Shown: piece after piece, positions 1 to 9,721 of the stretch | Layout of the letters: each line of letters starts with the position of its first letter | Numbering within the stretch: the first letter of the stretch is position 1 | From: Serratia oryzae | Lineage (GTDB): Bacteria > Pseudomonadota > Gammaproteobacteria > Enterobacterales > Enterobacteriaceae | Direction of reading: 5' to 3' | NCBI RefSeq assembly: GCF_001976145.1 | Contig: NZ_MOXD01000004.1 | Location: 398,177-462,176 of the forward strand | DNA length: 64,000 nt | Notes under the pieces: generated by a model | Told to the model about the DNA's origin: nothing | Seen by the model: the letters and a program-made list of their open reading frames with translations, nothing else | Database searches by the model: none | Translations under genes and position numbers: made by a program

Positions 1-1026
1 AGGCTCAAACTCCAGGCCAGTCTGCAGGCTGATCAAATTGAGAATATCCCCAATCATTCCACGAACGTCAAGATTGCTGTCGGCCATGGTAAAAGGGACA
101 AAATAAGGGTTGATAAGGATCTTCAGTTTTTTATTTTCACTCAACCAACGCTTTTCTGCATTTGTCAGATCAAGATTATTATTCATAAATGATAGGTTCC
201 CTTTCTCTATCCACCCCTGAATAATTTGATTATGCGTTTTCTCATCCACCGCAGAGATAAATTGATTTATGATGCCTTTTAACTTTTCTTTCTTATTGGC
301 AAGCAAGAATACACTCTCCTTCCGTTCTTGTGCCCAAAACCTCACCATACTCAACTCCATATTGAAGTCTTGAGAAATAGCCGCGCTGCTGGTTAGGTTA
401 TCCCCTATGAAATAGTCATTGTGGCCGTTCGCGACGGAAGACAGTGCCTCGTAAACGCTGGGGAAGTGGGTGATCTGCGCATTAGGAAAAGATTGCTTGA
501 TAAATGACTCGGGCGGGTAGCTATTCGCGATCGCAACCGTCTCGAATTCTTGACTATGCAAAGGCTCCATAACGTTCGATAAGCGGGTGATCAACGTCGG
601 CCAAGAGTAGAAGACCGGCAGTGTAGGCAGTAGGCCATCGTGAACTTGTGGTTTATAAAGCAAGTCCGTCAGCAGTAGGTCTACTCTCCCCGCTTTCAGC
701 GCGGCGATCGCTTCTGCCTCGCTGGTAAAACGGAGTACCTCAATGGGCACATTAAGCGAGCGTTGCATCAGGACAAGATAATCAGCATTAATACCACGAT
801 ACCGACCCGTCACCGAATTTAACGTCAGTGGGGGATTATCCGGCGGGATCACCGCCACTCGGATCACTTTCTTCTGTTTTAACCATTGCGTGTCATCTTG
901 GCTGAGATAAACAGATACCGCAGGAATATGGTTATATCCCGACAAATCGAGCGCTATCGGCGCCACCGAGGTGGCTGCCGTGCTAGTGATACTGAAGAGA
1001 AGAAGAAGGATAGTAACGATTCTCAT
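1..1026 (-). CDS. BvgS/EvgS-type hybrid sensor kinase, N-terminal part (cut by window edge)
   Basis: Reading the minus strand from ATG at 1026 gives about 342 residues open to the window edge. It starts with a signal peptide-like segment (MRIVTILLLLFSITSTAA). A first periplasmic solute-binding-like domain (SBP_bac_3 / Venus-flytrap type) covers roughly residues 50-275, with the typical stretch IAALKAGRVDLLLTD. A second domain begins near residue 290 (LTNAEKRWLSENKKLKILI). Two tandem domains of this kind ahead of a membrane segment are the hallmark of BvgS/EvgS unorthodox sensors, but the kinase part lies outside the window. Its ATG overlaps the stop of the response-regulator gene by 4 bases (ATGA), so the two are translationally coupled. 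The signal sensed is not evident. Confidence 0.85.
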   Translation of the reverse strand, partial: MRIVTILLLLFSITSTAATSVAPIALDLSGYNHIPAVSVYLSQDDTQWLKQKKVIRVAVIPPDNPPLTLNSVTGRYRGINADYLVLMQRSLNVPIEVLRFTSEAEAIAALKAGRVDLLLTDLLYKPQVHDGLLPTLPVFYSWPTLITRLSNVMEPLHSQEFETVAIANSYPPESFIKQSFPNAQITHFPSVYEALSSVANGHNDYFIGDNLTSSAAISQDFNMELSMVRFWAQERKESVFLLANKKEKLKGIINQFISAVDEKTHNQIIQGWIEKGNLSFMNNNLDLTNAEKRWLSENKKLKILINPYFVPFTMADSNLDVRGMIGDILNLISLQTGLEFEP

Positions 1027-1652
1027 ACGATCTTGTTACGGTTGGCAAAAGAGATCAGTTCGATTAAGGAGTTACAGCCCAACTTTTCCATTAATCGCGT
1101 CTTATAGGTACTGACGGTTTTGCTGCTGATATGCATGGCGTCACCAATTCGACTGTTGTCATAGCCGGCCAGGATATACCGCAACACTTTTGTTTCCTGC
1201 GAGGACAGCGTTTCCAATTTTTCATGCTCAGAGGTATCAGAACCAACAAAGCTGTTGAGGATAAAGGGGAAATAGCTGTAACCGTTTTGTGCTGCGTTAA
1301 TCGCCGCAATAATGTTCTCCATCCCTTCTTTTTTGCTGACAAAAGCGTTAGCTCCGGCATCGGCACTACGCTTGCCATAAAAGCGATCGTTCTTCGCTGA
1401 TACCACAACGATAATACCGGTGAACTGGCGGCTTCTGAGCTTTTCGACCAGCTCAACGCCGTTGATACCCGGTATATCCACATCAATAATGGCAATTTCT
1501 GGCGTATTCTCCACCAGGATTTTTAACGCTTTGACCCCCTCTTCAGCTTCTGCAATAACGGCAAAGCCGTGCGTTTCCAGCAGACCGCGAATTGCCATTC
1601 TGGCTAGGGGATGGTCGTCAACAATGATTGCTCTTTTAGCTACATTCATCAT
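1023..1652 (-). CDS. NarL/FixJ-family response regulator (EvgA/BvgA-like)
   Basis: The 209-residue protein has an N-terminal receiver domain with acidic residues at DD12-13, phospho-acceptor Asp57 (IAIIDVDIPG) and the conserved Lys in VSKKEG. The C-terminal LuxR-type helix-turn-helix covers about residues 145-205 (LSSQETKVLRYILAGY, KTVSTYKTRLMEKLG). ATG at 1652 follows a good ribosome site (AAGGGGAAGC). It overlaps the downstream hybrid sensor kinase gene and is surely its partner. In Bordetella, Escherichia and relatives such pairs control adhesins and acid resistance; fimbrial operon 1 lies upstream, so control of it is a reasonable inference but not shown. Confidence 0.92.
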   Translation of the reverse strand: MMNVAKRAIIVDDHPLARMAIRGLLETHGFAVIAEAEEGVKALKILVENTPEIAIIDVDIPGINGVELVEKLRSRQFTGIIVVVSAKNDRFYGKRSADAGANAFVSKKEGMENIIAAINAAQNGYSYFPFILNSFVGSDTSEHEKLETLSSQETKVLRYILAGYDNSRIGDAMHISSKTVSTYKTRLMEKLGCNSLIELISFANRNKIV

Positions 1653-3038
1653 GCTTCCCCTTCATTACTGAAGCTTGGTTTTCTGATAGAACAATATGTT
1701 ATTCAGCATAGCGTAAGACGGTTAAAAGTGTATAACGCCCCTACAATGCTTCTTTATCGGGCGCGTATTGAGCTAGCCCGTCATTGTCTGAAAAACGGCA
1801 CCAGATAGATAAAAAATGCTCTCCTACCTACAATGACATGCTTTACACATTCGCGTCTCTTGCCGTGTAGCTCAGATGTTTTGAGCTATTATCGTTATCA
1901 ATTTAAGAAAATTCCGTTTAATAACGCCTCTACTTTTGGAGTGCGAGCAAGCCAAATGGCTTATATTTCAGCCATTGTAACCATTTATATCAAGAAGTTA
2001 CAAGCTTACTCATTCCTCTATAAAACCATGATTGTTTCTCAATAGTAAACAAATATTTTCAATTTAAGAAACAATTCTCCTCGAGATGTTATTCTGATTT
2101 TTTAATTTTAAATCTCAAATAAAACAAAATAATCAGATAAAAATTCTTTAAAAATTAAAATAACTAGGGTTAAAGTCCTTATGGTTACAATTAGCAGGCT
2201 ATTGAATTTTTAATTTACCACTCATATTTTATCGCTATATACTCCAATCAAGCTCAACCAATCAGGATGATTGTTAATTTGAATTATCCTATTTTCGGTC
2301 AGCGGTAACTCTATTAGCACAATTAATGGCAATTAAATACGCATGATTAATAAATAATGACGTCTTATTGTGAGTAGAGTTTGTGCCACCAGCGCGTTGA
2401 GTGAGTTGTTTTTCTCAGCAAAAGTAGGTGGAGCCTGACGCGAGAGACGTTGTTTTTACTTTTTTTAATATGTTATTAATGGAAAGATTCTAATACGATA
2501 CGGATATCGCTATCGGTCTGTCATTATCTCAATGTGGTATAGCTTACATTTTTTTCAGTATTTCATCGGCAATGAATGTCGATGCAATTGCCCGATCCCG
2601 ACGGTTGACGGCAATTTCTCGATCCTGTCAGTTGAAGGGAGCTTTACCACAAGCTCAGGTTATGTTTCAGGCGCTCATTATCTCGTGGATGAGTATGAGA
2701 GAAGATATGCTCGAATAATCAGACTGCTGACAAAGCCCGTTATTAGGGAGAGCGTGCCAAAGGGGGCATAATGGCGTAAGTCGCCAGAGTGCACTAGCCC
2801 CGATTATCTCGGCTTAAAAAGCGACTTTGTCATCAATCTCATAATGCTCTCCTATCGAGCTGTATAACGGAGTTACCTCAAGTTGCAGAGCTATTACACG
2901 TTCACCGATCGCGTAATCGGTTGTGTCGTGTATGGCTTTGCAGCCCAAGTGTGGGACTTGAAGTACCAGTGGGTTATTTTTTAATAATTCACATATAGGC
3001 AGTGTTATTTTTAACTTATTAAATAAAAAGGTAAAATC
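1653..3038. other. Long AT-rich gap between regulator and fimbrial operon 1
   Basis: Nearly 1.4 kb without a convincing gene. Stretches around 2040-2360 are very AT-rich, as in H-NS-bound fimbrial control regions. Two similar GATCC..GTTGA.GG motifs occur near 2595 and 2619. A 79-residue reading frame at 2532-2771 lacks a ribosome site and resembles nothing I know. I found no clear invertible element and no recombinase gene nearby. Confidence 0.5.
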
Positions 3039-3659
3039 ATGAAAAAAATCCTTTTCCCTATGATGATATGTTCTACCTTATCTCTGTCAACTTACGCAGC
3101 AACGGATAACGTCGGTGGGGGAAATATTAACTTCTATGGCAAAGTAACCGATGTTTCCTGCGAGATTTCTGTTAATGGCCAAGGCAGTGATGCTAATGTT
3201 TATTTACCGCCTATCAGCCTGACAGAAGCGAAAGGTGCAGCAGCTAATACCTTTTTGAAAGCACAACCTTTCACCATTGACGTCACTAATTGCCAATCTG
3301 TTAATGGTGCTCTGGGGGATTACATGGATGGCGATCAACTCGCGGTAAATTGGACCGGGGGTAACCTGTTAACAGGAGCGGTTGGCGTTGAGCAGGGATA
3401 TCTGGCTAACACCGAAAGTACAGGTGCTAAAGATATTCAACTGGTTTTGGCGACAAGAGGGGATAGCTCTCTTGCTGCAACAAAAATTATTCCAGGTTCA
3501 TTAACGCCACCTTCAACTTCAGTGAACGTTGACAATAATGTGCTTGGCAATAAAGGTGCGCGCTTTACCTACTATGTCGGTTATGCCACTAACACCCCAA
3601 ATACGGTCACACCTGGAGTGTTAAACAGTTACGCTACTTATGAAATTATTTATCAGTAG
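3039..3659 (+). CDS. Fimbrial major subunit (type 1 pilin family)
   Basis: The 206-residue exported protein has a signal peptide (residues 1-20, ending STYA). The mature part fits a chaperone-usher pilin: [18 protein letters not shown] near the start carries the first Cys, the second Cys is in VTNCQS, and the C-terminal donor-strand-accepting pattern ends YATYEIIYQ with the penultimate Tyr. It is first in the operon, followed after 75 bp by chaperone, usher and adhesin genes, so it is the shaft-forming subunit by position. It is longer than typical FimA (about 180 residues). Start chosen by the AAGG ribosome site 8 bases upstream. Confidence 0.9.
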   Translation: MKKILFPMMICSTLSLSTYAATDNVGGGNINFYGKVTDVSCEISVNGQGSDANVYLPPISLTEAKGAAANTFLKAQPFTIDVTNCQSVNGALGDYMDGDQLAVNWTGGNLLTGAVGVEQGYLANTESTGAKDIQLVLATRGDSSLAATKIIPGSLTPPSTSVNVDNNVLGNKGARFTYYVGYATNTPNTVTPGVLNSYATYEIIYQ

Positions 3660-3670
3660 TTAATTTATAT

Positions 3671-3698
3671 TCAAAGCGGCCGTAACAGGCTGCTTTGA
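3671..3698 (+). promoter_or_regulatory. Stem-loop between pilin and chaperone genes
   Basis: An inverted repeat (TCAAAGCGGCC with GGCTGCTTTGA, one mismatch, 6-base loop) lies just behind the pilin stop codon. There is no U-run, so it probably blocks 3' decay or partially attenuates, giving more pilin than assembly proteins. This arrangement is common in fimbrial operons; function here is inferred. Confidence 0.5.
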
Positions 3699-3734
3699 TA
3701 ACCTGTGCTGCTTTGATAGCCTGTTGAGGTACAT

Positions 3735-4436
3735 ATGCTACTGCGCATCATATCAATATTACTTATTATCAGCTTTCCAGTGAGTGCTAATAATATTATT
3801 GTTAACGGTACTCGCTTTATCTTTCCCAGCAATGAAAAAGAAATCACCATTCAATTAAATAATACTGCCGACCGTCCGGCGGTAGCACAAGTATGGTTAG
3901 ATAAAGGTGACGCCAGAGAAACACCAGACAATATTTCGGTGCCTTTTATTATTACTCCTCCTATCTCACGGGTAGATGGTAAAAGTGGGCAAACATTGCG
4001 GATCCGTCTTCCCAATCGTAACGGCTTGCTGAGTGACCGGGAACAGCTCTGGTGGCTGAATCTGCTGGAAATACCACCCACGCCGACCAGCGCACAGGCG
4101 CATGGAAATAATGTTTTGCAGTTGGCTATTCGCTCGCGTTTTAAATTCATTTACCGGCCAACGGGGCTTGGTAACCGTGATGCAGCGCCGGAGCTTTTAG
4201 TGTTGTCCAAGCAAGGCGAAGAGCTGGCCATTAATAATCCTACGCCTTTCTATATCACTATTACTCGTATTCTTCATGCAGACAATAAACCCCTGTTGGG
4301 TAAAACAGTCGTCGCTTCACCGCTCTCAACCACAAGAGTCACCCCTATTGCCGCATTCAAGAGCGGAGACCATATTTTAATTAATAACGTAAATGACTAT
4401 GGATCCACCGTTTCTGTCAACAGCCAGATAAAGTAG
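3735..4436 (+). CDS. Periplasmic fimbrial chaperone (PapD family)
   Basis: The 233-residue protein has a signal peptide ending SVSA, then an Ig-like domain with the PapD pattern: IIVNGTRFIFP, the NTADRPAVAQVWLD strand, PFIITPPISRVD, and the QTLRIR motif of the G1 region. A second domain has NNPTPFYI. It would bind pilin subunits in the periplasm by donor-strand complementation and hand them to the usher encoded next. Ribosome site GAGG precedes the ATG by 5 bases. The usher gene starts 11 bases after its stop. Confidence 0.95.
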   Translation: MLLRIISILLIISFPVSANNIIVNGTRFIFPSNEKEITIQLNNTADRPAVAQVWLDKGDARETPDNISVPFIITPPISRVDGKSGQTLRIRLPNRNGLLSDREQLWWLNLLEIPPTPTSAQAHGNNVLQLAIRSRFKFIYRPTGLGNRDAAPELLVLSKQGEELAINNPTPFYITITRILHADNKPLLGKTVVASPLSTTRVTPIAAFKSGDHILINNVNDYGSTVSVNSQIK

Positions 4437-4447
4437 AGGGCGATGCC

Positions 4448-6958
4448 ATGGAAAAACTGACATTTTCGCCTGAGGGCATGTGCCCGCTGTACGCGGTAGT
4501 GATGATGTCGGGGCTGATCTATCCCTTCTGCTCTGCCGTGGCTGCGCCAGAGAAAACTTATCAATTCAACGATGATTTTATTGTCGGCAACAAAGATAAA
4601 ATAGACCTCTCAAAATTTAGTACCAATGCCGTCAACGAAGGGAATTATTCTATTGATGTCTATACAAACGGTAATTGGAAAGGCCGCTATGAAATTAAGG
4701 TTGAGCAACGCTCGGATAACAGCAAACTGGGCGTCTGTTATACCTCCGCGATGCTTGAGAAATTCGGTATTTCTGCAAGCAAACTTAATGCATCTTTGGC
4801 ACAACAGGCAGATTTTTGTGGCTACCTGTCACAATGGCGGCAAGATGCAACGATCAGCGACACGTTTAATATTTCGGAACTACGGGTAGATATTTCAGTG
4901 CCTCAGATCTACGAGGATCGAATGTTCGTTGGCTATGTTGCGCCCGAACAGTGGGAACAGGGAATACCTGCCTTGAATCTCTCCTATATGGCCAACTACT
5001 ACAACCGTAATAGCTCGCGCGACAATAGTAATAGCGGCAGTGGTTATATAGGCATCAATTCCAAGTTTAGCTACAATGGCTGGCTGCTCAGGTATGTGGG
5101 GAATTTGAGTGCTCAGCAAGGCCAGGGAACCTATTGGCATAATAACCAGACTTACCTGCAACGCGCCCTACCGCAGATAACATCTACAGCGACCGGTGGC
5201 CAATTCTTTACCAGCGGCGAGTTCTTTGACAGCGTCAGCCTGCGCGGTCTGCGCCTGAACACCGACGATAATATGTTGCCAGACGGTATGCGCTCTTTCG
5301 CGCCGGAGATCCGCGGTGTTGCCATGAGTAACGCGTTAGTGACCGTACGGCAGAATGATTCGGTGATTTACCAAACTCAGGTATCTCCAGGCCCTTTCAT
5401 CATCGACGATGTTTACCCCTCAGGCTACGGCCACGATCTTGAAGTGAGCATCAAAGAGGCGGACGGCTCGCTTCGTCAATTCAGCGTACCTTTCTCTTCG
5501 GTACCTCAATTGCTACGCCCTGGCATGAGCCGCTATAGCGTGGTTGTTGGAAAGGTGGACGACGAGATTTTACGCAACAGAACAACGCTGCTGCAATTAC
5601 ACTACCAATATGGCGTTAATAACCTGCTGACTGGATATACCGGGTTGACCGCATTTAATGGCTACCAGGCATACTTGTTGGGCAGCGCTTTTAATACTTC
5701 CTTTGGGGCTTTATCGCTGGATGCTATCCAGTCATACACCACGTTGAAAAGCAGTGACATTCTCTCGGATAAATCATCCTATTCAGGGCAAAGTTATCGA
5801 ATCACTTTTAATCGGATGTTTCCCAGCACCAAAACCAGCGTAGTGCTGGCGGCTTATCGCTATGCCACAGAGAATTACTTTTCGCTTAACGATGCCCTGC
5901 AGATTATTGATAACCCTAAGTGGGGAAGAGATCCCAGCACCTTTGCGCGTGAGAAGTATGGGTTTAGCTATACCCTGAGCCAGGATTTGCCCGACGGTTG
6001 GGGCGGGCTCTATTTCAATGGCCGCATCTCAAACTACTGGAACAGAAGTGCGACGGATAAACAGTACCAACTGAGCTACAACAATGGGTGGAAGCGTCTC
6101 TCTTATTCGATTGCGCTGCAGCGCAACTATACCTCTTACCTTGGCAACCGTGGCCAGGAAACGCGTGTGTCACTCAACTTTAGCTATCCATTATCATTTG
6201 GTGAACGCAACAGCGCCAGCCTGACGTCGGGCAGCATGTTTTCCAACTCCCGCTTTAATAATGCCCAGATCGGGATGAACGGTGCCTTTGGCGATGAGAA
6301 TAACTTCAGCTATGGCGTTAATCAGTCCGCCAGTCGTTCTGGCAACCATAGCTTTGCCCTGAACGGCACTTACCGAAATCCTAACACCACGCTGTCCGCT
6401 AACTATGGGCAAGGCAACGATTACCGACAGGCTGGCGTCAGCGCCAGCGGCTCTTTACTTGTACATCAGGGCGGGATCACCTTGTCGCCGGAAGCGGGAA
6501 ATACCGTGGCGCTGATCGAGGCTAAAGGCGCACAAGGTGCCACGCTACCCAACGTACCGGGTACGCGTATTGATAGCCGAGGTTACGCCATCTTGCCTTA
6601 TTTGCGCCCTTATCGGGTTAATGCAGTGGAGATTGATCCGAAAGGAACCGACGATGACATCGTCTTCGATAAGACCTTGGCTAACGTCGTGCCTTATGAA
6701 AACAGCGTAGTGCGGGTCAATTTCACAACCCGAGTAGAGAAAAACCGAACGTTACATGCCGTTCTGCCTGATGGAAAAAGCCTGCCATTCGGTGCCAATG
6801 TGGTTAACGAACAGGGAAACCCCATCGGCATTGTCGGCCAAGGCAGCATGTTAGTGATCAATGATGAACAGGCGGGGCAGGCATGGGTTAAATGGGCTCG
6901 CGGCCAGTGCAGCGTTAGCCTGAAAAACACCGAGAGTCAGGAGGCAATATGTCGGTAG
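4448..6958 (+). CDS. Outer-membrane fimbrial usher (FimD/PapC family)
   Basis: The 836-residue usher has a signal-like N-terminus, then the N-terminal chaperone-binding domain (FNDDFIVGNKDKIDLSKF), the beta-barrel with plug region (RGVAMSNALVTVRQND, PGPFIIDDVYPSGYGHDLEV), and C-terminal domains (GAQGATLPNVPGTRID; DGKSLPFGANVVNEQG) ending near a Cys pair. Length is normal for the family. It forms the pore that assembles and secretes the pilus encoded by the flanking genes. Its last 10 bases overlap the adhesin start. Confidence 0.96.
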   Translation: MEKLTFSPEGMCPLYAVVMMSGLIYPFCSAVAAPEKTYQFNDDFIVGNKDKIDLSKFSTNAVNEGNYSIDVYTNGNWKGRYEIKVEQRSDNSKLGVCYTSAMLEKFGISASKLNASLAQQADFCGYLSQWRQDATISDTFNISELRVDISVPQIYEDRMFVGYVAPEQWEQGIPALNLSYMANYYNRNSSRDNSNSGSGYIGINSKFSYNGWLLRYVGNLSAQQGQGTYWHNNQTYLQRALPQITSTATGGQFFTSGEFFDSVSLRGLRLNTDDNMLPDGMRSFAPEIRGVAMSNALVTVRQNDSVIYQTQVSPGPFIIDDVYPSGYGHDLEVSIKEADGSLRQFSVPFSSVPQLLRPGMSRYSVVVGKVDDEILRNRTTLLQLHYQYGVNNLLTGYTGLTAFNGYQAYLLGSAFNTSFGALSLDAIQSYTTLKSSDILSDKSSYSGQSYRITFNRMFPSTKTSVVLAAYRYATENYFSLNDALQIIDNPKWGRDPSTFAREKYGFSYTLSQDLPDGWGGLYFNGRISNYWNRSATDKQYQLSYNNGWKRLSYSIALQRNYTSYLGNRGQETRVSLNFSYPLSFGERNSASLTSGSMFSNSRFNNAQIGMNGAFGDENNFSYGVNQSASRSGNHSFALNGTYRNPNTTLSANYGQGNDYRQAGVSASGSLLVHQGGITLSPEAGNTVALIEAKGAQGATLPNVPGTRIDSRGYAILPYLRPYRVNAVEIDPKGTDDDIVFDKTLANVVPYENSVVRVNFTTRVEKNRTLHAVLPDGKSLPFGANVVNEQGNPIGIVGQGSMLVINDEQAGQAWVKWARGQCSVSLKNTESQEAICR

Positions 6959-7950
6959 ATAAGCTGTTTTCTCTGGCCACGATACTGTCGGCATTCGTTT
7001 GTACTTTGGCTTATGCAGACTGTGTACGCGATGAGAGCGTACCAACGATTGATCTGGATATGCATATTGGCCGGGTAATAGTGCAACCCAATGCTCCGGT
7101 TGGCAGTGTTCTGGCCTATCGTGAATGGAGTCTGAGCAGAAGTGCGACAATGTATAATTGTACGGGGCCGAATCTTTTTGCTTCAAAAGTGATTGGCCAT
7201 GATATGCAGGAACTTAGCGACCATGTTTATTCTACCAATGTTCCGGGCATAGGCTTGCGTTTTAAGCGTAGGACGGAAACCGGATACGTACTGACTTATC
7301 CAGGCGTTCGGATGGTCACAAATCAGCGATACAGTTACCCAGTCTTTCTTGAAGCGACTACGTTTATACTCGAAGTAATAAAAACGGAACCCATCACCGG
7401 CAGTGGCCGCGTTGCAAGCGGCCCTTATACCAGCTATGGCTACATTGGGAGTGACAACCCACAGTTAACCACATCTCTCAGTGCTGATGCCTTGACGATT
7501 GTCTCACCCTCGTGTCTTGTGAGCGGTGGCAATAACCAAAGCGTTGATATTGGTACTATCCATCGGAACCAGCTCAGTGGAAAGGGGAGCTTTGCTGGAG
7601 GACGTAATTTTGAGCTCAAGTTAAAGTGCAGCGGCGGGGTCAGCTTGTCAGGGTTTGCAGATATCAAGATGACTTTCGATGGCACGCTTGCCACCGGAAC
7701 CGCTGTTGCGGATGGTGTGCTGATTAACGAGAATACGGGTAGTCAGTCGGCTCAGGGAGTAGGGGTTCAGGTATTAAACGAAGATCAGAGCCCTTTGGAA
7801 ATGGGGAAACCGCAATTGATAGGAACATTAAATGACAACGAAATACACTACATTACCTTGAAATACTTTGCCCGTTTTTACCAGTATCTGGATAGCATAA
7901 GCACTGGAGAAGTTCGATCACATCTTATTTTTAATATTGATTATGAATGA
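6949..7950 (+). CDS. Fimbrial tip adhesin
   Basis: The 333-residue protein has a signal peptide ending LAYA then DC. Its length, about twice a pilin, its position last in the operon and the two-part layout fit a two-domain tip adhesin. An N-terminal lectin-like part (residues ~25-180) carries the motif VPGIGLRFKRR, similar to the VPGIG of the adhesin in operon 2. A C-terminal pilin domain contains SPSCLVSGG, LKLKCSGG and ends HLIFNIDYE. The ligand cannot be told. Translation is coupled to the usher by the 10-base overlap. Confidence 0.87.
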   Translation: MSVDKLFSLATILSAFVCTLAYADCVRDESVPTIDLDMHIGRVIVQPNAPVGSVLAYREWSLSRSATMYNCTGPNLFASKVIGHDMQELSDHVYSTNVPGIGLRFKRRTETGYVLTYPGVRMVTNQRYSYPVFLEATTFILEVIKTEPITGSGRVASGPYTSYGYIGSDNPQLTTSLSADALTIVSPSCLVSGGNNQSVDIGTIHRNQLSGKGSFAGGRNFELKLKCSGGVSLSGFADIKMTFDGTLATGTAVADGVLINENTGSQSAQGVGVQVLNEDQSPLEMGKPQLIGTLNDNEIHYITLKYFARFYQYLDSISTGEVRSHLIFNIDYE

Positions 7951-8083
7951 AACTTCAAACGCCGTTATCTCTATGCTGAATAGAGTTAACAGAAAATTTA
8001 AGATGCTCGACATACCGAAAATCGAATTGTTTAGAGTGTAGGCTAAAATATTTTAATAATGGTTATTATAAAAAAGAGATAAT

Positions 8084-8404
8084 ATGACCTACTTTAACCA
8101 AGAGCAAAATCATCAGCTTAATACTGTACGGGTTGCCCTACGTGCATTATGCCTTCGCGAATGTGAGCAAGGGGTATTACCTCCACAAACACGCTGGCCT
8201 AGTACTCGTGATGTTGCCAAATGTTGTGATATCTCAATCTATATTGCGCGTTACTATTTAATAAAGTTAGTAGAAAGAAAAAAGGCTTATGTGGCACCGT
8301 GCTCGGTTAAAAACAGTTTGCGCTGGTGTAGTGCTGAATTCATAATCTCTGTGGAAGAACACCCTTACCGCCGTAAGATTAATGTGCCAGAAGCCTCACA
8401 TTGA
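8084..8404 (+). CDS. Small FaeA/PapI-like winged-helix regulator
   Basis: The 106-residue protein contains a predicted helix-turn-helix: WPSTRDVAKCCDISIYIARYYLIKL at residues ~38-62, the pattern seen in FaeA/PapI-family fimbrial regulators (WP.TR.IA....S.Y.AR.YL..L). It follows operon 1 by 133 bp in the same direction and sits between two convergent fimbrial operons, which supports a role in switching fimbrial expression. In PapI relatives, regulation works with Lrp and Dam methylation at GATC sites; I cannot confirm such sites here. An AAGAGATAAT ribosome site precedes the ATG. Confidence 0.7.
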   Translation: MTYFNQEQNHQLNTVRVALRALCLRECEQGVLPPQTRWPSTRDVAKCCDISIYIARYYLIKLVERKKAYVAPCSVKNSLRWCSAEFIISVEEHPYRRKINVPEASH

Positions 8405-8467
8405 TTATGGAATACGCCAAAGACACTGAGTTAGCAGGCTCATCGGGATTAATAACGGGTCCAGATC

Positions 8468-8617
8468 TGCCCCTGTGATGGCATTAGGGGCAATTGAGGG
8501 ACACCGCTTGGTTATTTACTGATAAATGTCGTATTTCATTCAACAACCTTTCGCACTCAGACTGCCCCAAAAATTGTCTTCAACCCTGCTGGGCCTGATG
8601 ATAATGTCTTGGGGCAG
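8468..8617. terminator. Two inverted repeats in the gap between converging fimbrial operons
   Basis: Two hairpins lie between the small regulator and operon 2: TGCCCCT (8468-8474) with AGGGGCA (8486-8492), and CTGCCCCAA (8562-8570) with TTGGGGCAG (8609-8617). Neither has a strong U-run. Their place at the convergent ends suggests transcript 3' ends for both operons. Confidence 0.4.
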
Positions 8618-8649
8618 CAATGCCTATTGTTATTGACATCCTTGTCCTG

Positions 8650-9702
8650 TCATTGGTAGGAGAATGTGATAGTGGTTCTCGCTTTCACGACGCCTGCAAC
8701 CATGTTTGTGTCTGTCTGAACATATCTTGCCCTTAAAGGGATGGTAAAAGCATCGTTACCCGTGTTGTTGGCAGTGCCGATATACCATTGGTTCAGATTT
8801 CCTGCGGCAGAAGAATCTGGGCCAAAGGAGATAGGTGAATTATTTCTGAGTATTTGGATCCCCACACCAGACGCGGTGGTGTTCTCTCCCAAGGTGAGGA
8901 CATTCCCTGTATTGGCCGGGTTGTTGGCATCCGTCACGGTGGCATACAGATTGACTCCAGCTTCACAGTTGGTCGTTACGGTAAAATTCTGCCCAACGCT
9001 TGGCGATGTTCCTACCCCCGAGAACTGGTTCTTACTGACCGGTGGCAATATGACATCTTGCACCGAAGCGCTGCTCAACTGGCAAGTTCTGGCCCTAATG
9101 GTCAGTGTTGTAGGGTTTAGCGTCAGCAAACTGCCCCCAATCCCCGTCCCGTCTGAGCCGTTTATTCTCGCTAAAGAACCATAAGCAATATTGTAAACCC
9201 CCGCCCTTAGCTGCCCGACAACAATTAGCTTAGCCCGAGCATCGATCCCTAGCCCAAAAGAGTCGCCATTGAAGACCTCAGTTATCGGCTGCCGTAGCGG
9301 CTTGTAGATCGAGGTGTTTGTTGGCTTCAAGCCAATAATGATACCAATGCCGGGGACGCTAGTGCTAAATATCGGATAAGTAACGCCATTCTCAGTATAG
9401 GTAATACCTGGAACAATATTTGAAAGTGACGGCGTCGTAATGATCCTTAGCACACGGCAGCCTGAGAAATAGTTTGGGGTGCTTATTTCCGCCCCCCAGT
9501 TACTTCCTATCGGCTGACCGATTGAAGGGCCATCAGCCGGGCCGTCAAAGGTCAGGGGAGGGAGAGTAATAGCAATGTCCGGTACTGGTGCGCAGGCCGC
9601 TTTTGCCTCAGACACCACAACTGCAGCTAACGTCAATGAACATAGTAATAACGCTGCGAGTTTGGTGATTGGTTTATTATTTATCATCGTTTGAGTGTCC
9701 AT
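8650..9702 (-). CDS. Fimbrial tip adhesin, operon 2
   Basis: The 350-residue exported protein (signal peptide ending EAKA, then ACAPVP) has the two-domain layout of an adhesin. An N-terminal part has SGCRVLRIITTP and the VPGIGIIIGL motif shared in position with the adhesin of operon 1. A C-terminal pilin-like part starts about residue 200 (RTCQLSSASVQDVILPP, TTNCEAGVNLYATVTD) and ends TTITFSYQ. It is last in the operon after pilin, usher and chaperone. Start is uncertain between ATG 9702 and ATG 9687; neither has a strong ribosome site. Confidence 0.87.
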   Translation of the reverse strand: MDTQTMINNKPITKLAALLLCSLTLAAVVVSEAKAACAPVPDIAITLPPLTFDGPADGPSIGQPIGSNWGAEISTPNYFSGCRVLRIITTPSLSNIVPGITYTENGVTYPIFSTSVPGIGIIIGLKPTNTSIYKPLRQPITEVFNGDSFGLGIDARAKLIVVGQLRAGVYNIAYGSLARINGSDGTGIGGSLLTLNPTTLTIRARTCQLSSASVQDVILPPVSKNQFSGVGTSPSVGQNFTVTTNCEAGVNLYATVTDANNPANTGNVLTLGENTTASGVGIQILRNNSPISFGPDSSAAGNLNQWYIGTANNTGNDAFTIPLRARYVQTDTNMVAGVVKARTTITFSYQ

Positions 9703-9721
9703 TTAACGTCTTACACTTTAT

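Noticed and set aside
2532..2771. 79-residue frame in the gap before fimbrial operon 1
   Set aside because: No ribosome site, no recognisable motif, lies in AT-rich control-like DNA; treated as chance.
1653..3038. FimS-like invertible switch
   Set aside because: No pair of convincing inverted repeats and no fimB/fimE-type recombinase gene in the window.
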